This document shows positions 53,832 through 62,703 of a stretch of DNA of 64,000 nt, piece after piece (within the stretch, counting starts at the first letter, position 1; the number at the start of each line of letters is the position of its first letter). Where the stretch lies: contig OZ245996.1 of assembly GCA_965230205.1 (NCBI GenBank), positions 2,170,001-2,234,000 of the forward strand, written 5' to 3'. The notes beneath the pieces were generated by a model. That model ran no database searches. It was not told where the DNA came from and saw only the letters and a program-made list of their open reading frames with translations. The position numbers and the translations under genes were made by a program. This DNA is from CANLBN01 sp965230205. Lineage in GTDB: Bacteria > Pseudomonadota > Gammaproteobacteria > Pseudomonadales > Cellvibrionaceae.

Positions 53832-54433
53832 AACTTAATTTTCAACTACTTCAATCTTGTTTAAGTCCCGTATCTGATAACCATCACCCTAAAGATTGGT
53901 CAGGCCATGCTGCGGTCCTAGTTCCTTTAGTTGATGATGGTAAGAAAACCTCTTTGCTTTTAACGCGACGAGCGATACATATGACCCACCATGGAGGTGA
54001 AGTGGCATTCCCTGGAGGCATGTGGGAACAAGGGGATCATTTCCCCCATGTTACGGCTTTAAGGGAGGCTCAAGAAGAGGTGGCGCTTGATCCTGAGTGT
54101 GTACAGTTGCTCGGTACTTTACCTGCTATGCCAACACGTAACAAAACTCAAGTGACACCTGTAATAGGTCTTATTGAGGCGGGTTTGCCTTTGGTGCCTA
54201 GTCCAGATGAAATTGAGAGTATCTTTTATGTGCCACTGTCTGAGTTACTTCCTGATAAGCGGGTTCGTACCGATATTTTTGCTAGTCGAGAGCATCCTGT
54301 TTGGGCGCCTGCATATGACTTTCAGGGTTATGAGATATGGGGGTTTACGGCTGGCGTGATTAAAGTTCTATTGGAGCAGAGCCTAGATTTTCATTTTTCT
54401 CGTGAGCATCATGCTCCAGAAAAATTTTGGTAG
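53828..54433 (+). CDS. Nudix CoA pyrophosphatase, NudL-like
   Basis: 201 aa with the UPF0035-type Nudix signature: LLTRRAIHMTHHGGEVAFPGG followed by Asp70 and ALREAQEEVAL (Arg79, Glu80, Glu83, Glu84). Family members hydrolyse CoA to 3',5'-ADP and 4'-phosphopantetheine. The start overlaps the stop of a small ORF. A DUF1289 gene follows 35 bp later. Confidence 0.85.
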   Translation: MKLNFQLLQSCLSPVSDNHHPKDWSGHAAVLVPLVDDGKKTSLLLTRRAIHMTHHGGEVAFPGGMWEQGDHFPHVTALREAQEEVALDPECVQLLGTLPAMPTRNKTQVTPVIGLIEAGLPLVPSPDEIESIFYVPLSELLPDKRVRTDIFASREHPVWAPAYDFQGYEIWGFTAGVIKVLLEQSLDFHFSREHHAPEKFW

Positions 54434-54468
54434 AATGGCAACATTGATAGTTGTGTGTGATAAGTATT

Positions 54469-54678
54469 ATGTCTACTAGTGAGGATGGCGAAAAAAAGGA
54501 GCGAAATGTGCCTTCGCCTTGTATTTCTGTATGCGCATTAAATGAAGATGATGTGTGCACAGGGTGTTATCGTAATGTTCAAGAAATTCGTGAGTGGCGA
54601 GATCTAACGAACCCTCAAAGGCGTGAAGTCATTAATAGGGCGCTTGAGCGAGAAAAGCGTGTTAATCCCTTTCTGTAA
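54469..54678 (+). CDS. DUF1289 (YdhL-like) Cys-rich small protein
   Basis: 69 aa from ATG 54469. Four Cys in the pattern PCISVCALNEDDVCTGCYR (Cys18, 22, 30, 33) followed by EIREWRDLTNPQRREVI match DUF1289, probably a metal-binding domain of unknown role. An in-frame TTG at 54451 would extend it by six residues. It converges with the corB-like gene. Confidence 0.85.
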   Translation: MSTSEDGEKKERNVPSPCISVCALNEDDVCTGCYRNVQEIREWRDLTNPQRREVINRALEREKRVNPFL

Positions 54679-54697
54679 TTAGTGCCCTTTTAGTGGG

Positions 54698-55978
54698 CTA
54701 TTCTTCTTCCTCTTCGGGGATTAGCCTGACTTTGGCGCTTTCGATCATTGTGCTCGAAATTTTCACGGTTTCGAAAATATAGTCTTGGATCATAAAGCTA
54801 ATCTGCCCTTTGGGGATATTTTCAAGGTATTCCATCATTAATCCATTTAGGGTTTTGGGGCCGTCTGTTGGTAACTCCCAGTCTAAATTGCGATTGATAT
54901 CGCGAATAGAAGCGCCGCCATCAATGATGTACCAGTCATCTTCTGCAGGCATAATTTCCAGTTCACTTTGATCGGCTAAGTTAGTCGTGAAATCGCCTAC
55001 TATTTCTTCTAGTAAATCAGCCAGTGTGATTAAACCTTGAATTTCCCCATACTCATCAACGACTAATGCCATATTATGTTTTTGGTTCTTAAAATGGATC
55101 AACTGTTTGTGTAGCGGTGTACTTTCAGGGACAAAATAAGGGCTTATTATATGTTCAAGAATACTGTCGTGAGTGAGTGTTGCCTTACTGTATAGAAATC
55201 TGGGTGTAAAACGTAAATGCAATATCCCGATTACATTATTGATATCGCCTTCATAGACAGGTAAGCGTGTATATTCCGCTGTTTCCAGTTGTGCAATGAT
55301 GCTCGTGATGTCGTCTTCTATATTGACCCCTATGACCTCATTACGAGGGATCATAATATCCTCAACTGTGGCTTTTTCGAGGTCTAAGATATTTAACAGC
55401 ATTTCTTGGTGGTCATCTGGAATTAAGCCACCTGCTTCGCCAACGACGGTGCGTAATTCGTCAGGGTTCAAGTGCTCATGTGCCTGCACATTCGTAGTGT
55501 TTACCCCGCATAATTTGGCAAGGTTATTGGAGATATGGTTAACCACCCATACTGCGGGATAGAGCAGTGATAGCAGAGGCTTTAGCATGTAGCTAAATGG
55601 AAAAGCGACTTTTTCAGGGTGGAGTGCGGCGATTGTTTTTGGGGTCACTTCCGCAAATATTAATACGGCTAGTGTTAATAAGACGCTGGCAGTAAATACA
55701 GACTCTTCACCATATAAGCGAATAGCGATAAGTGTGGTCAATGCAGCTGCAAAATTATTGGCCAGATTATTGCCAATTAAGATAACGCCAATTAGTCTGT
55801 CTGGACGTTTAAGTAGTGATGCTGAGCGTTTAGCCCCATGGCTTCCTTTTTTCTCGAGATGACGCAATCGATACCGATTGAGAGACATCATAGCGGTTTC
55901 AGAGCTAGAAAAGAAAGCAGAGCATAAAATGAGTAGTGCAAGAGAGCCAAATAGGAAGCTCAGAGGTATGTCGTTCAA
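54698..55978 (-). CDS. corB: CorC/HlyC-family CNNM-type transporter
   Basis: 426 aa. An N-terminal DUF21 membrane domain (ALLILCSAFFSSSETAMMSLNRYRL, LIGNNLANNFAAALTT) is followed by a CBS pair (about 190-320) and the C-terminal CorC_HlyC domain with DWYIIDGGASIRDINRNLDW. Relatives are linked to Mg2+/Co2+ export or resistance (CorB, YfjD). The ypjD/ccsA-like gene usually adjacent to it lies 3 kb further on. Confidence 0.88.
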   Translation of the reverse strand: MNDIPLSFLFGSLALLILCSAFFSSSETAMMSLNRYRLRHLEKKGSHGAKRSASLLKRPDRLIGVILIGNNLANNFAAALTTLIAIRLYGEESVFTASVLLTLAVLIFAEVTPKTIAALHPEKVAFPFSYMLKPLLSLLYPAVWVVNHISNNLAKLCGVNTTNVQAHEHLNPDELRTVVGEAGGLIPDDHQEMLLNILDLEKATVEDIMIPRNEVIGVNIEDDITSIIAQLETAEYTRLPVYEGDINNVIGILHLRFTPRFLYSKATLTHDSILEHIISPYFVPESTPLHKQLIHFKNQKHNMALVVDEYGEIQGLITLADLLEEIVGDFTTNLADQSELEIMPAEDDWYIIDGGASIRDINRNLDWELPTDGPKTLNGLMMEYLENIPKGQISFMIQDYIFETVKISSTMIESAKVRLIPEEEEE

Positions 55979-56058
55979 GGATGGTTCAACTTAGCATTGT
56001 ACATAGAGGGTATATTAATGAGTTTGGCCAGATTGGCAATAGTTGATTTAATGGCCAT

Positions 56059-56412
56059 TTATGATTGAATATTGATCAATGATTCTATACAGGCAGATGC
56101 GATCATTGATTTATCAATGATACTGCACCCTGTCCAATAGAGGCTGTCACCTGATTCAGCCGATTGGCTCCATAAGCATTCAATACCCAGTTGAAAGTTT
56201 GTTCTGAGGTTCACGCTACTGGGAAGAATGAGCCTTATTTGATGAGATGAATCAATCCTCAGCTCATTCCCAATCAGTAATAAACCCTCTTGGTGAATAT
56301 CGACTAATTTACCAACAGGCTGATCACGTAATTGATCAATAACTTGAATATTGGCTGATAGCTTATGGCGTCTCAGCTGTCTTCTATTTGCTAGTGCGTT
56401 TGACATTTCCAA
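56059..56412 (-). CDS. PilZ domain protein with altered D/NxSxxG motif
   Basis: 117-residue single PilZ domain. The c-di-GMP RxxxR motif is present (RRQLRRHKL, residues 10-18), but the second motif reads DIHQEG (Asp38, His40, Gly43), with His in place of the usual Ser. c-di-GMP binding is thus uncertain. It lies 21 bp after the DUF1631 gene on the same strand, so the two are probably co-transcribed. Confidence 0.75.
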   Translation of the reverse strand: MEMSNALANRRQLRRHKLSANIQVIDQLRDQPVGKLVDIHQEGLLLIGNELRIDSSHQIRLILPSSVNLRTNFQLGIECLWSQSAESGDSLYWTGCSIIDKSMIASACIESLINIQS

Positions 56413-56433
56413 TGTGTAACGTCCTTTTACAGT

Positions 56434-58791
56434 TTAGTTTAAAGATTTTGCTTCTTTATCCAAGCGTTGGAAAATCTTCTCTAAAGCGCGTTCAAACAGT
56501 GGTTTGGTACTGCCAGCAACAATTTTTGCTTCTTCTGACATGATTTTACGAGCCAGCTCCAGTCGTGAAATCATCACTACTTTATGGCTGGTGCTATCAA
56601 CCAGCATATATTTCATCAGCTTAGAACTGAAGCCGTTTACTTTCAGTCGTAGGTTATCTGGAAATTCAAACCAGGTGCCTGGCTCAATTAATTTCAGATA
56701 ATTAATGACTTTCTCTTCCTCGTCGGTGGGCTGCTCTTCTGTTTGTTTAATCGGTTCTGGCTCACTGATTGGGAGCGGTTTCACATTTTCAGTTGTCTCA
56801 GTCGTTGAGGTTGTTGCGGCGGGTGTTGCGGTGACCGCTTCGTCTGGTTGTGTAGATGCTGCTTTGGTGTACTTCTTAACAGTAGCGATTTTAAGGGCTG
56901 TAAGATCAACAAGGATTTTTTTGGCCTTCGTTTGATCATAGCCCATGGTATTAAAGCCGATTTTGATGGCTGTTAATATTCCATTGAAGCGCGGTTCTAA
57001 TTCGCTGCGATCAACGTCATCATCACGAAAATTAAAGAAATAAACCAACTCATCAACAACGCGAAGCGCCTGTTTCCAAAGTGCTTCATTATTGCTGTCA
57101 CGAAGCTGTAATAATGTTAGGTAAGTAAACCAAGGTTTGAGCAATTGAATGACTGCTGAAGGCAATTTGACGCCTTGAACGCGGGATTCTAGCTCTTTTT
57201 TGCCCCGTTGCTTCGCTAGGCGAAGTCTTTCCTGACCTTGAACCCGCTCTACATTGTTGCGCTCTTTTAGCTGATGTTTGTGGTGTAGTTTGTTTTTGAG
57301 CCGGTTAAACTCAAATAAAATCTCAGCAAATAAGCGAACATCATTTTTGAACTCGTCCATAATGCGCATAACAACAGCTTTGATTTCATCGTACATGTCA
57401 TATTGCGCAGAGCCATCATTATTGACCCAATTTGCACCTGCTTCAGCAAGGCTATCTAATAGCAGCCTGGCAGGATGCTCAGGCTTTTCAAAGAACTGAG
57501 TATCAATAAAAGCGAGTTTTAGGAATGGCGTATGTAAGTGGCTCAATAATGTCTTTACGGAGTCGGGCAAGCTTTCATCTGTCAGGATGTATTCAAACAA
57601 AATACCAACGAGGTCAATAGTATACATGTCCTGAGGGTCAACCTTGCCATCAGGGGATTCTTTGGCAAGTTCATCCGCAATTTGCTTGTTGGTATCAATA
57701 ATACTTTGAGGATCGATATTTTTTGCTTCATGAATCAGTACAGTCTTTGTTGACTGCACATTTTCAACAGCATCAATAATCTGTTGGTTAACAAATAATA
57801 TAGGCGGATGAGAAACTTTTTGGTCGGGAGTATTAAAAGCTTCTGGTGATGCAACATCTGAAACAACAGGAGGTTTCCCAGGACCATCGTCAGTTTCATA
57901 CTGACGAGTTTGTTGTAACAAAGACCGGATGGCATAGACTAACTGAATCTGGTCTCCATCTTTAATAGGTTGATCATCATAGATTTCATTGCCTGCACTA
58001 GCTTCTTCACTATTGGGCTCTAGGTAAGGATTATTCTCAACATTCTTTTTGACGTCATAAGTATTTTCAGTAACGCCTTGATCGTAGCGTAAGTTTGGCA
58101 ATATCCCTTCGGATATAAAATACTCGTTTGTTGTGCTGTAAAGTGGTTCTAGGTATTTGTAGATTAAACTGGCAAATACTTTATAGGCTGTCAGCTTAGA
58201 CTCTGTATTGAGTGTGGTAAGTGTCAAGCTAGAGCGTAGAGCGACGCAAAATTGGAGAGGCGAGATGGGGTTGTTGTGCTCGTCAACAGTTTCACCACCA
58301 TTAATGCTGCCAAAACGCTTTTCAAGTCTCCACAACTCATCCTGAAATTCAATATTACTTTCGTGAGCGATTGTTTTAATGGCGATTGTTTCTTCTAGCT
58401 CATCATTGTCAATCAGAGACCAAATCTTATCCTCAGGATGAGGCTCTCGAAGGTAAGTAGAGAGGGCTTTACGTTGGAATAGATCAAACCCATGGTTTAT
58501 TTGATCACCAAAGTTGAGTTTTAAGCGGTCTGAGTTCGCTCTGAATTCTCGCAGGTTATCCATGGCAACAAGGTTGCCCTGGTTGGTCGTCGCTTTATCG
58601 ATATTTTCGTTTAATTTCGTATCTGCTGCTTCTACAAACTCTTGAAACAGCATATCTGCTTGATTAACTGCCACTTCCTGGCAGTGGTTAATCCAGGCTG
58701 CTACCTTAATATCATACGATGTAACCTTGCCTGCGGATACCGAACGCAAGTGCGGACGAGGTTTTTCTATCGATTTTTCATTTTCAGTCAT
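56434..58791 (-). CDS. DUF1631 family protein
   Basis: 785 aa, soluble and mostly helical. The N-terminal part fits DUF1631 (NQADMLFQEFVEAADTKLNENIDKA, FGDQINHGFDLFQRK), followed by a long disordered or acidic region, another helical domain, a Thr/Glu-rich linker (about 655-695) and a C-terminal segment GTWFEFPDNLRLKVNGFSSKL that looks like a degenerate PilZ-type barrel. Function is not established. A consensus CRP/Vfr site lies about 130 bp upstream, and the PilZ gene follows. Confidence 0.8.
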   Translation of the reverse strand: MTENEKSIEKPRPHLRSVSAGKVTSYDIKVAAWINHCQEVAVNQADMLFQEFVEAADTKLNENIDKATTNQGNLVAMDNLREFRANSDRLKLNFGDQINHGFDLFQRKALSTYLREPHPEDKIWSLIDNDELEETIAIKTIAHESNIEFQDELWRLEKRFGSINGGETVDEHNNPISPLQFCVALRSSLTLTTLNTESKLTAYKVFASLIYKYLEPLYSTTNEYFISEGILPNLRYDQGVTENTYDVKKNVENNPYLEPNSEEASAGNEIYDDQPIKDGDQIQLVYAIRSLLQQTRQYETDDGPGKPPVVSDVASPEAFNTPDQKVSHPPILFVNQQIIDAVENVQSTKTVLIHEAKNIDPQSIIDTNKQIADELAKESPDGKVDPQDMYTIDLVGILFEYILTDESLPDSVKTLLSHLHTPFLKLAFIDTQFFEKPEHPARLLLDSLAEAGANWVNNDGSAQYDMYDEIKAVVMRIMDEFKNDVRLFAEILFEFNRLKNKLHHKHQLKERNNVERVQGQERLRLAKQRGKKELESRVQGVKLPSAVIQLLKPWFTYLTLLQLRDSNNEALWKQALRVVDELVYFFNFRDDDVDRSELEPRFNGILTAIKIGFNTMGYDQTKAKKILVDLTALKIATVKKYTKAASTQPDEAVTATPAATTSTTETTENVKPLPISEPEPIKQTEEQPTDEEEKVINYLKLIEPGTWFEFPDNLRLKVNGFSSKLMKYMLVDSTSHKVVMISRLELARKIMSEEAKIVAGSTKPLFERALEKIFQRLDKEAKSLN

Positions 58792-58915
58792 TCACTTCAC
58801 CCTGACTTTACGTTAATCCATCATTATTAAAAAATAAGATCCAGAAACAACAATAGATTGTATCCTACTGATTATGTCAGCAGCAGAATATGTTGTATGA
58901 CTGGTTTTGTATAAA

Positions 58916-58931
58916 TGTGACCTACATCACA
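58916..58931 (-). promoter_or_regulatory. Consensus CRP/Vfr binding site upstream of DUF1631-PilZ
   Basis: TGTGACCTACATCACA matches the CRP consensus half-sites TGTGA and TCACA exactly with the required six-base spacer. It lies about 132 bp upstream of the minus-strand DUF1631 start. A possible -10 (TACAAT, 58862-58857) would put the transcription start near 58851, with the site centred about 72 bp upstream, a class I position. Confidence 0.65.
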
Positions 58932-59004
58932 TAGTATAAAATAAATACAGTAAGTTTGCTTATAACAAATGAGTTTTTTAAAATTTCCTTAATAGGCTAA
59001 ATAG

Positions 59005-59802
59005 TTATTTCAATATAACCTCTAACACTAATTTGCTACCAAAATAGGATAGCATTAAGAGGCAAAATCCGCTGAGGAGCCATTTGCCCGCAGTATTCCC
59101 ACGCCAGCCCAGCTTATATCTTCCCCAGAGTAATGTTGCAAACACACACAATGCGAACAGTGATAATACCGTTTTATGGACTAAGTGCTGGGCAAAAATA
59201 TTGTCTAGATAAATAAAGCCAACCACAATACCTAAACCTAGTAATATCACTCCTGACCATACTAGTTCAAACATGAGTGATTCCATGGTTTGTAGAGAAG
59301 GTAATAGCCTCATTATTCCTGTAAGCCGATGTTGTTTGAGTTGGTGGTTCTGCCAACTCCATAGAATGGATTGTAGAGAGGCGATGGCTAGAATACTGTA
59401 AGCAATGATGGATAATAAAATATGTGCTGCAACGCCCAGATTCACAGCAATAAAATGAGGCTCTGATTGTTTGATTGCAATTGATAATGCGATCGAGATT
59501 ATTGAAAGCGGGAACAGAAAGATAAACAGGTTGTGGAGAGGTTTGCGTAAACTGCTGGTCAATACTATAGCATTGATCGCTAGAAATATTAGGGATGCCA
59601 TATTGTGTATGCCCAAATTAATGCCATTAGGCAATATCATTAACTGCTGCAAGCCAATCGCATGTGTAATGATGGCGCTGGTTGTTAGGGCAAATAGTGG
59701 GCGTTGTTGTAAGTTTTTCTGTTGCTTGATTAGGGTCAGCAGATAGGTGCTAGCACACAGATATAAAAGCAATGCGGAAAGGTTTGCGGTCAATGACAAC
59801 AT
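59005..59802 (-). CDS. ypjD: YpjD-like CcsA-family inner-membrane protein
   Basis: 265-residue membrane protein with about eight transmembrane segments of the CcsA/HemX cytochrome-assembly family. Family marks are FIAVNLGVAAHILLSIIAYSILAIASLQS, containing a conserved His, and the C-terminal HKTVLSLFALCVFATLLWGRYKLGWRG. E. coli YpjD sits beside ffh and corB; ffh is not in this window. Its precise role is unclear. Confidence 0.88.
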   Translation of the reverse strand: MLSLTANLSALLLYLCASTYLLTLIKQQKNLQQRPLFALTTSAIITHAIGLQQLMILPNGINLGIHNMASLIFLAINAIVLTSSLRKPLHNLFIFLFPLSIISIALSIAIKQSEPHFIAVNLGVAAHILLSIIAYSILAIASLQSILWSWQNHQLKQHRLTGIMRLLPSLQTMESLMFELVWSGVILLGLGIVVGFIYLDNIFAQHLVHKTVLSLFALCVFATLLWGRYKLGWRGNTAGKWLLSGFCLLMLSYFGSKLVLEVILK

Positions 59803-59899
59803 TCAATAAGTCTTCTGTGCACAAGTAAGTGTTATTCGTTAAAAGTGCTAGTTTGTCACAGGAATGGGTAGATGAGAAGTTGGATTAAGCCACACAAGC

Positions 59900-59928
59900 A
59901 AAAACGCCCTGACAAGCAGGGCGTTTTA
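59900..59928 (-). terminator. Bidirectional-looking terminator after rpsT
   Basis: AAAACGCCCTG (59901-59911) and CAGGGCGTTTT (59917-59927) form a perfect 11-bp stem with loop ACAAG. Runs of A and T flank both sides, so it can end rpsT transcription on the minus strand. It lies 18 bp after the rpsT stop. Confidence 0.85.
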
Positions 59929-59944
59929 CTATTACAATTAATGA

Positions 59945-60205
59945 CTAGAGAGCTTTAATTTGGCTGTTAAGGCGACTCTTATGTCGTGCAGCCTTATTTT
60001 TGTGCAAAATGCCTTTGTCTGCCATGCGATCAATAACCGGTACTGCTGCTGCATAAGCTGTCGTTGCAGTTTCTTTATCGCCAGCTTCAATAGCTGTAAT
60101 AACTTTTTTGATGTAAGTGCGAACCATAGAGCGCAAGCTGGCGTTATGCTTGCGTGCTTTTTCATTCTGGAGAGCACGTTTCTTCGCTTGAGGTGAATTT
60201 GCCAC
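59945..60205 (-). CDS. rpsT: 30S ribosomal protein S20
   Basis: 86-residue basic primary 16S rRNA-binding protein. The N-terminal MANSPQAKKRALQNEKARKHNASLRSMVRTY is typical. The start codon is GTG, preceded by AGGAG seven bases upstream. It has its own promoter just after the preceding small gene and ends in a strong hairpin, so it is a monocistronic unit. Confidence 0.97.
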   Translation of the reverse strand: MANSPQAKKRALQNEKARKHNASLRSMVRTYIKKVITAIEAGDKETATTAYAAAVPVIDRMADKGILHKNKAARHKSRLNSQIKAL

Positions 60206-60329
60206 CGTTGGGCTCCTATATTTTATGTATATATGTAAAGTAAATCATTAGCTGCATTAACAACTAATGTGAATAACTGTTGAGTTTACTGACCGAATAT
60301 TAATACTTGGGGTAAATTCAGGGGGCGCA

Positions 60330-60357
60330 ATTATGCCAGCTGTTGAAGGATTGTCAA
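60330..60357 (-). promoter_or_regulatory. Strong rpsT promoter with GC-rich discriminator
   Basis: Read on the minus strand: a perfect -35 TTGACA (60357-60352), a 16-bp spacer, and -10 CATAAT (60335-60330). The following TGCGCCCCC discriminator is typical of stringently controlled ribosomal-protein promoters. The leader is about 115 nt long. The promoter starts immediately after the stop codon of the upstream small gene. Confidence 0.75.
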
Positions 60358-60714
60358 CTACTTAGGCTCAAGTTCTAAATCGGCTAATTTATCTCTCTTG
60401 AACTGGGCAACGCGGCGGCGTTTTTTTCGTTCGTAATCATAGTCAATTTCATGCTCAGAGAATAAGGGGTTAGCTTCGCATTCAATACAGCAGTCAGCTC
60501 CTAACTTCTGTAGTATTTTGCTGTAGCGTTGGGCTTGCTCATGGGTGAGTCCACGCTTTAAGGTGATGATTTTGCCTGAAAATAACTGCTGTAACGATGC
60601 TTCATCATCGAGTTTAAAGGCTTCAGAAAACCGCTTGGCCACATCATGGGGTGATTGACCATTCAGTGTCGTTCCGGAAAAAACGACTTTATAGGTAGGT
60701 GTAAATGTGTTCAT
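60358..60714 (-). CDS. Conserved-looking small protein of unknown function
   Basis: 118 aa from ATG 60714; a TTG at 60738 with AGGAG upstream is an alternative and would add eight residues. The N-terminal half, YKVVFSGTTLNGQSPHDVAKRFSEAFKLDDEASLQQLFSG...LTHEQAQRYSKILQKLGADC, resembles a small alpha/beta domain seen at the N-terminus of various gammaproteobacterial proteins, here alone. The C-terminal tail is basic and charged (YERKKRRRVAQFKRDKL). No function is known. Confidence 0.65.
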   Translation of the reverse strand: MNTFTPTYKVVFSGTTLNGQSPHDVAKRFSEAFKLDDEASLQQLFSGKIITLKRGLTHEQAQRYSKILQKLGADCCIECEANPLFSEHEIDYDYERKKRRRVAQFKRDKLADLELEPK

Positions 60715-60905
60715 AAAAGACTCATCCTTAAATGTCAAAAAAACTCTCCTGCCTATATTTAGGTATTACAAACAAAGAGAGTTGTACAAATCTATCTGAT
60801 TGATCGTATTTTATACATGGTCAAGAGAAAAAGATAGATTTATGCGCCGATTCTGACTTTTTGTGTCTTTTTTTCTTAATATGTGACCTATTTTGCATAA
60901 ATGGG

Positions 60906-62642
60906 TTAAAAATTGCTCAGCCAAAGTGTCTGATATGGCGCCATAACTAGCTCTTTTGCTGAGTTATCGAGCTGAATACCGCTGATTAAATCATGCCAAT
61001 GGTCAGTGATAATGAGGTTAATGCTAGATAATAAGACAGTTTGTGGTGAGTCACTGATATTGTTTAGGCAGAAAATGCTTTGCCTGCGGTCCAGGCTTTG
61101 CCTCCAGAAGGCGAAGATTTGATCATTGATATGGAGGGTAAATTGGGTGGCGTTTGGGTGGAAAGCGGGCTGCTGTTTACGAATATTTATAAGAGTCTTT
61201 AGTTGATGTAATACCTGGCTGTTGTGGCTCGTTTGTTGGCTTAGTTGGCTTTCTAGTTCTTCTGAGCGCCATTCATGCCGATTAATGGCGCGATTGTGGG
61301 CTTTTTGTTTTATCCCTTCGATGTCATTTTCTGTGGCCAATAGGCTATGAATATAGAATGCAGGGATTCCTTCCAGTGCCAACATCACGGCATGGGCACA
61401 AACAAAGCGTGCAATTTGCCATTGGTCCTTGCCTCGGGTGGTGCCTTTGAGGGCGTCAAAAAGGGCAATATTGATTTCATAGGGTTTGTTAATGTTATTG
61501 TCGAGTGCTCGCCAGGAAACTTTTCCACCGAAAGAATCCATGGTGTTGGTCAATGTTTCCAACTCTTCATCGCTTAATAAGCCTTCTACTGGGCGTAACC
61601 CTATGCCATCGTGTGAGGCAATGAAATTAAAGTATGTTGTCCCGTTTTGAGCAGGAGGCATGCTCATTAACCAGTGCTTAAGATGGCGACAATCTCCAGT
61701 AATTAATGTATTCAGTAGCAACGGTGGCAGTGAAAAGTTGTATATGCAATGAGCTTCATTACCATTGCTAAAATAGGATAAGTTTTCACGGTTAGGGATG
61801 TTGGTTTCAGTGATGATAATGGCATCTTTTTGGGCATGCTCAATCAGTGAACGTAAAAGACGTACCATTTCATGTGTTTGTGGAAGGTTAATACAGTTGG
61901 TACCTTCTTCTTTCCACAAGAAAGCAATGGCATCAAGCCTGAATATACGAATACCATGATCCAGATAGTAGCGGATAATGCTGACCATCTCGCACAAGAC
62001 ATCTGGGTTACTAAAATTTAAATCGACTTGATCATGACTGAATGTACACCAGACGTATTTTTTTTCACCCCCGCTATTCGTTTCGCGTAACAGTGGTGTT
62101 GTTCGTGGTCGTACAACCGCTGATAAATCATCGTCAGGTGATTTAGTGATAAAGAAAGACTTTCCTGGGGCTTCGTCATTCATAAATTGTTGGAACCATT
62201 GACTATCTTTAGAGCAATGATTAATAACCAAGTCAGCCATGAGCCGAAAGTCTCGGCTGATAATATCAATATCGTCCCAGTCGCCTAATTGATCATTGAC
62301 TGCTTTGTAGTCAATAACAGAAAAGCCATCGTCTGCGCAATAAGGAAAGAAAGGTAAAATATGAACGGTGTTAATGTAACCGTGAAAGTGTTGATGTAAA
62401 AAGTGATGCAGTGTTTTTAACGGTGGCTCGTTGTCTTTAATGACTGAGTTGCCATAAGTAATAATGGCGATGTCGTGTTCTGTCCAATGGTTGTGATGTT
62501 GGAGAGGCGTAAAACAAAACTCATCAAGACGCATGATATGTATGAGCTTTTTTGCTAACGACTGCGAATCAATATTGTTGTAGATGATATTAAGGTGTTC
62601 TTCAACGCGTTCTGTTAATTGGTTTAATGTTACGTTTTGCAT
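60906..62642 (-). CDS. GH13_18 sugar phosphorylase, probably glucosylglycerate phosphorylase
   Basis: 578-residue alpha-amylase-fold enzyme of the sucrose phosphorylase type. The catalytic residues are Asp237 (FRLDAIAF), Glu279 (ITETNIP) and Asp345 (ASHDGIG); the early loop LPFFPYCADDGFSVIDY is typical of GH13 subfamily 18. It phosphorolyses an alpha-glucoside to glucose-1-phosphate. The neighbouring gpgS-like gene makes glucosylglycerate in place of sucrose as the most likely substrate, though glucosylglycerol and sucrose are also used in this subfamily. Confidence 0.8.
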   Translation of the reverse strand: MQNVTLNQLTERVEEHLNIIYNNIDSQSLAKKLIHIMRLDEFCFTPLQHHNHWTEHDIAIITYGNSVIKDNEPPLKTLHHFLHQHFHGYINTVHILPFFPYCADDGFSVIDYKAVNDQLGDWDDIDIISRDFRLMADLVINHCSKDSQWFQQFMNDEAPGKSFFITKSPDDDLSAVVRPRTTPLLRETNSGGEKKYVWCTFSHDQVDLNFSNPDVLCEMVSIIRYYLDHGIRIFRLDAIAFLWKEEGTNCINLPQTHEMVRLLRSLIEHAQKDAIIITETNIPNRENLSYFSNGNEAHCIYNFSLPPLLLNTLITGDCRHLKHWLMSMPPAQNGTTYFNFIASHDGIGLRPVEGLLSDEELETLTNTMDSFGGKVSWRALDNNINKPYEINIALFDALKGTTRGKDQWQIARFVCAHAVMLALEGIPAFYIHSLLATENDIEGIKQKAHNRAINRHEWRSEELESQLSQQTSHNSQVLHQLKTLINIRKQQPAFHPNATQFTLHINDQIFAFWRQSLDRRQSIFCLNNISDSPQTVLLSSINLIITDHWHDLISGIQLDNSAKELVMAPYQTLWLSNF

Positions 62643-62703
62643 AGAGTTTTCAATCTAATCTATTAATAAATAATATCTGTGAAATGTAGAAGTGTGTTTA
62701 ATA

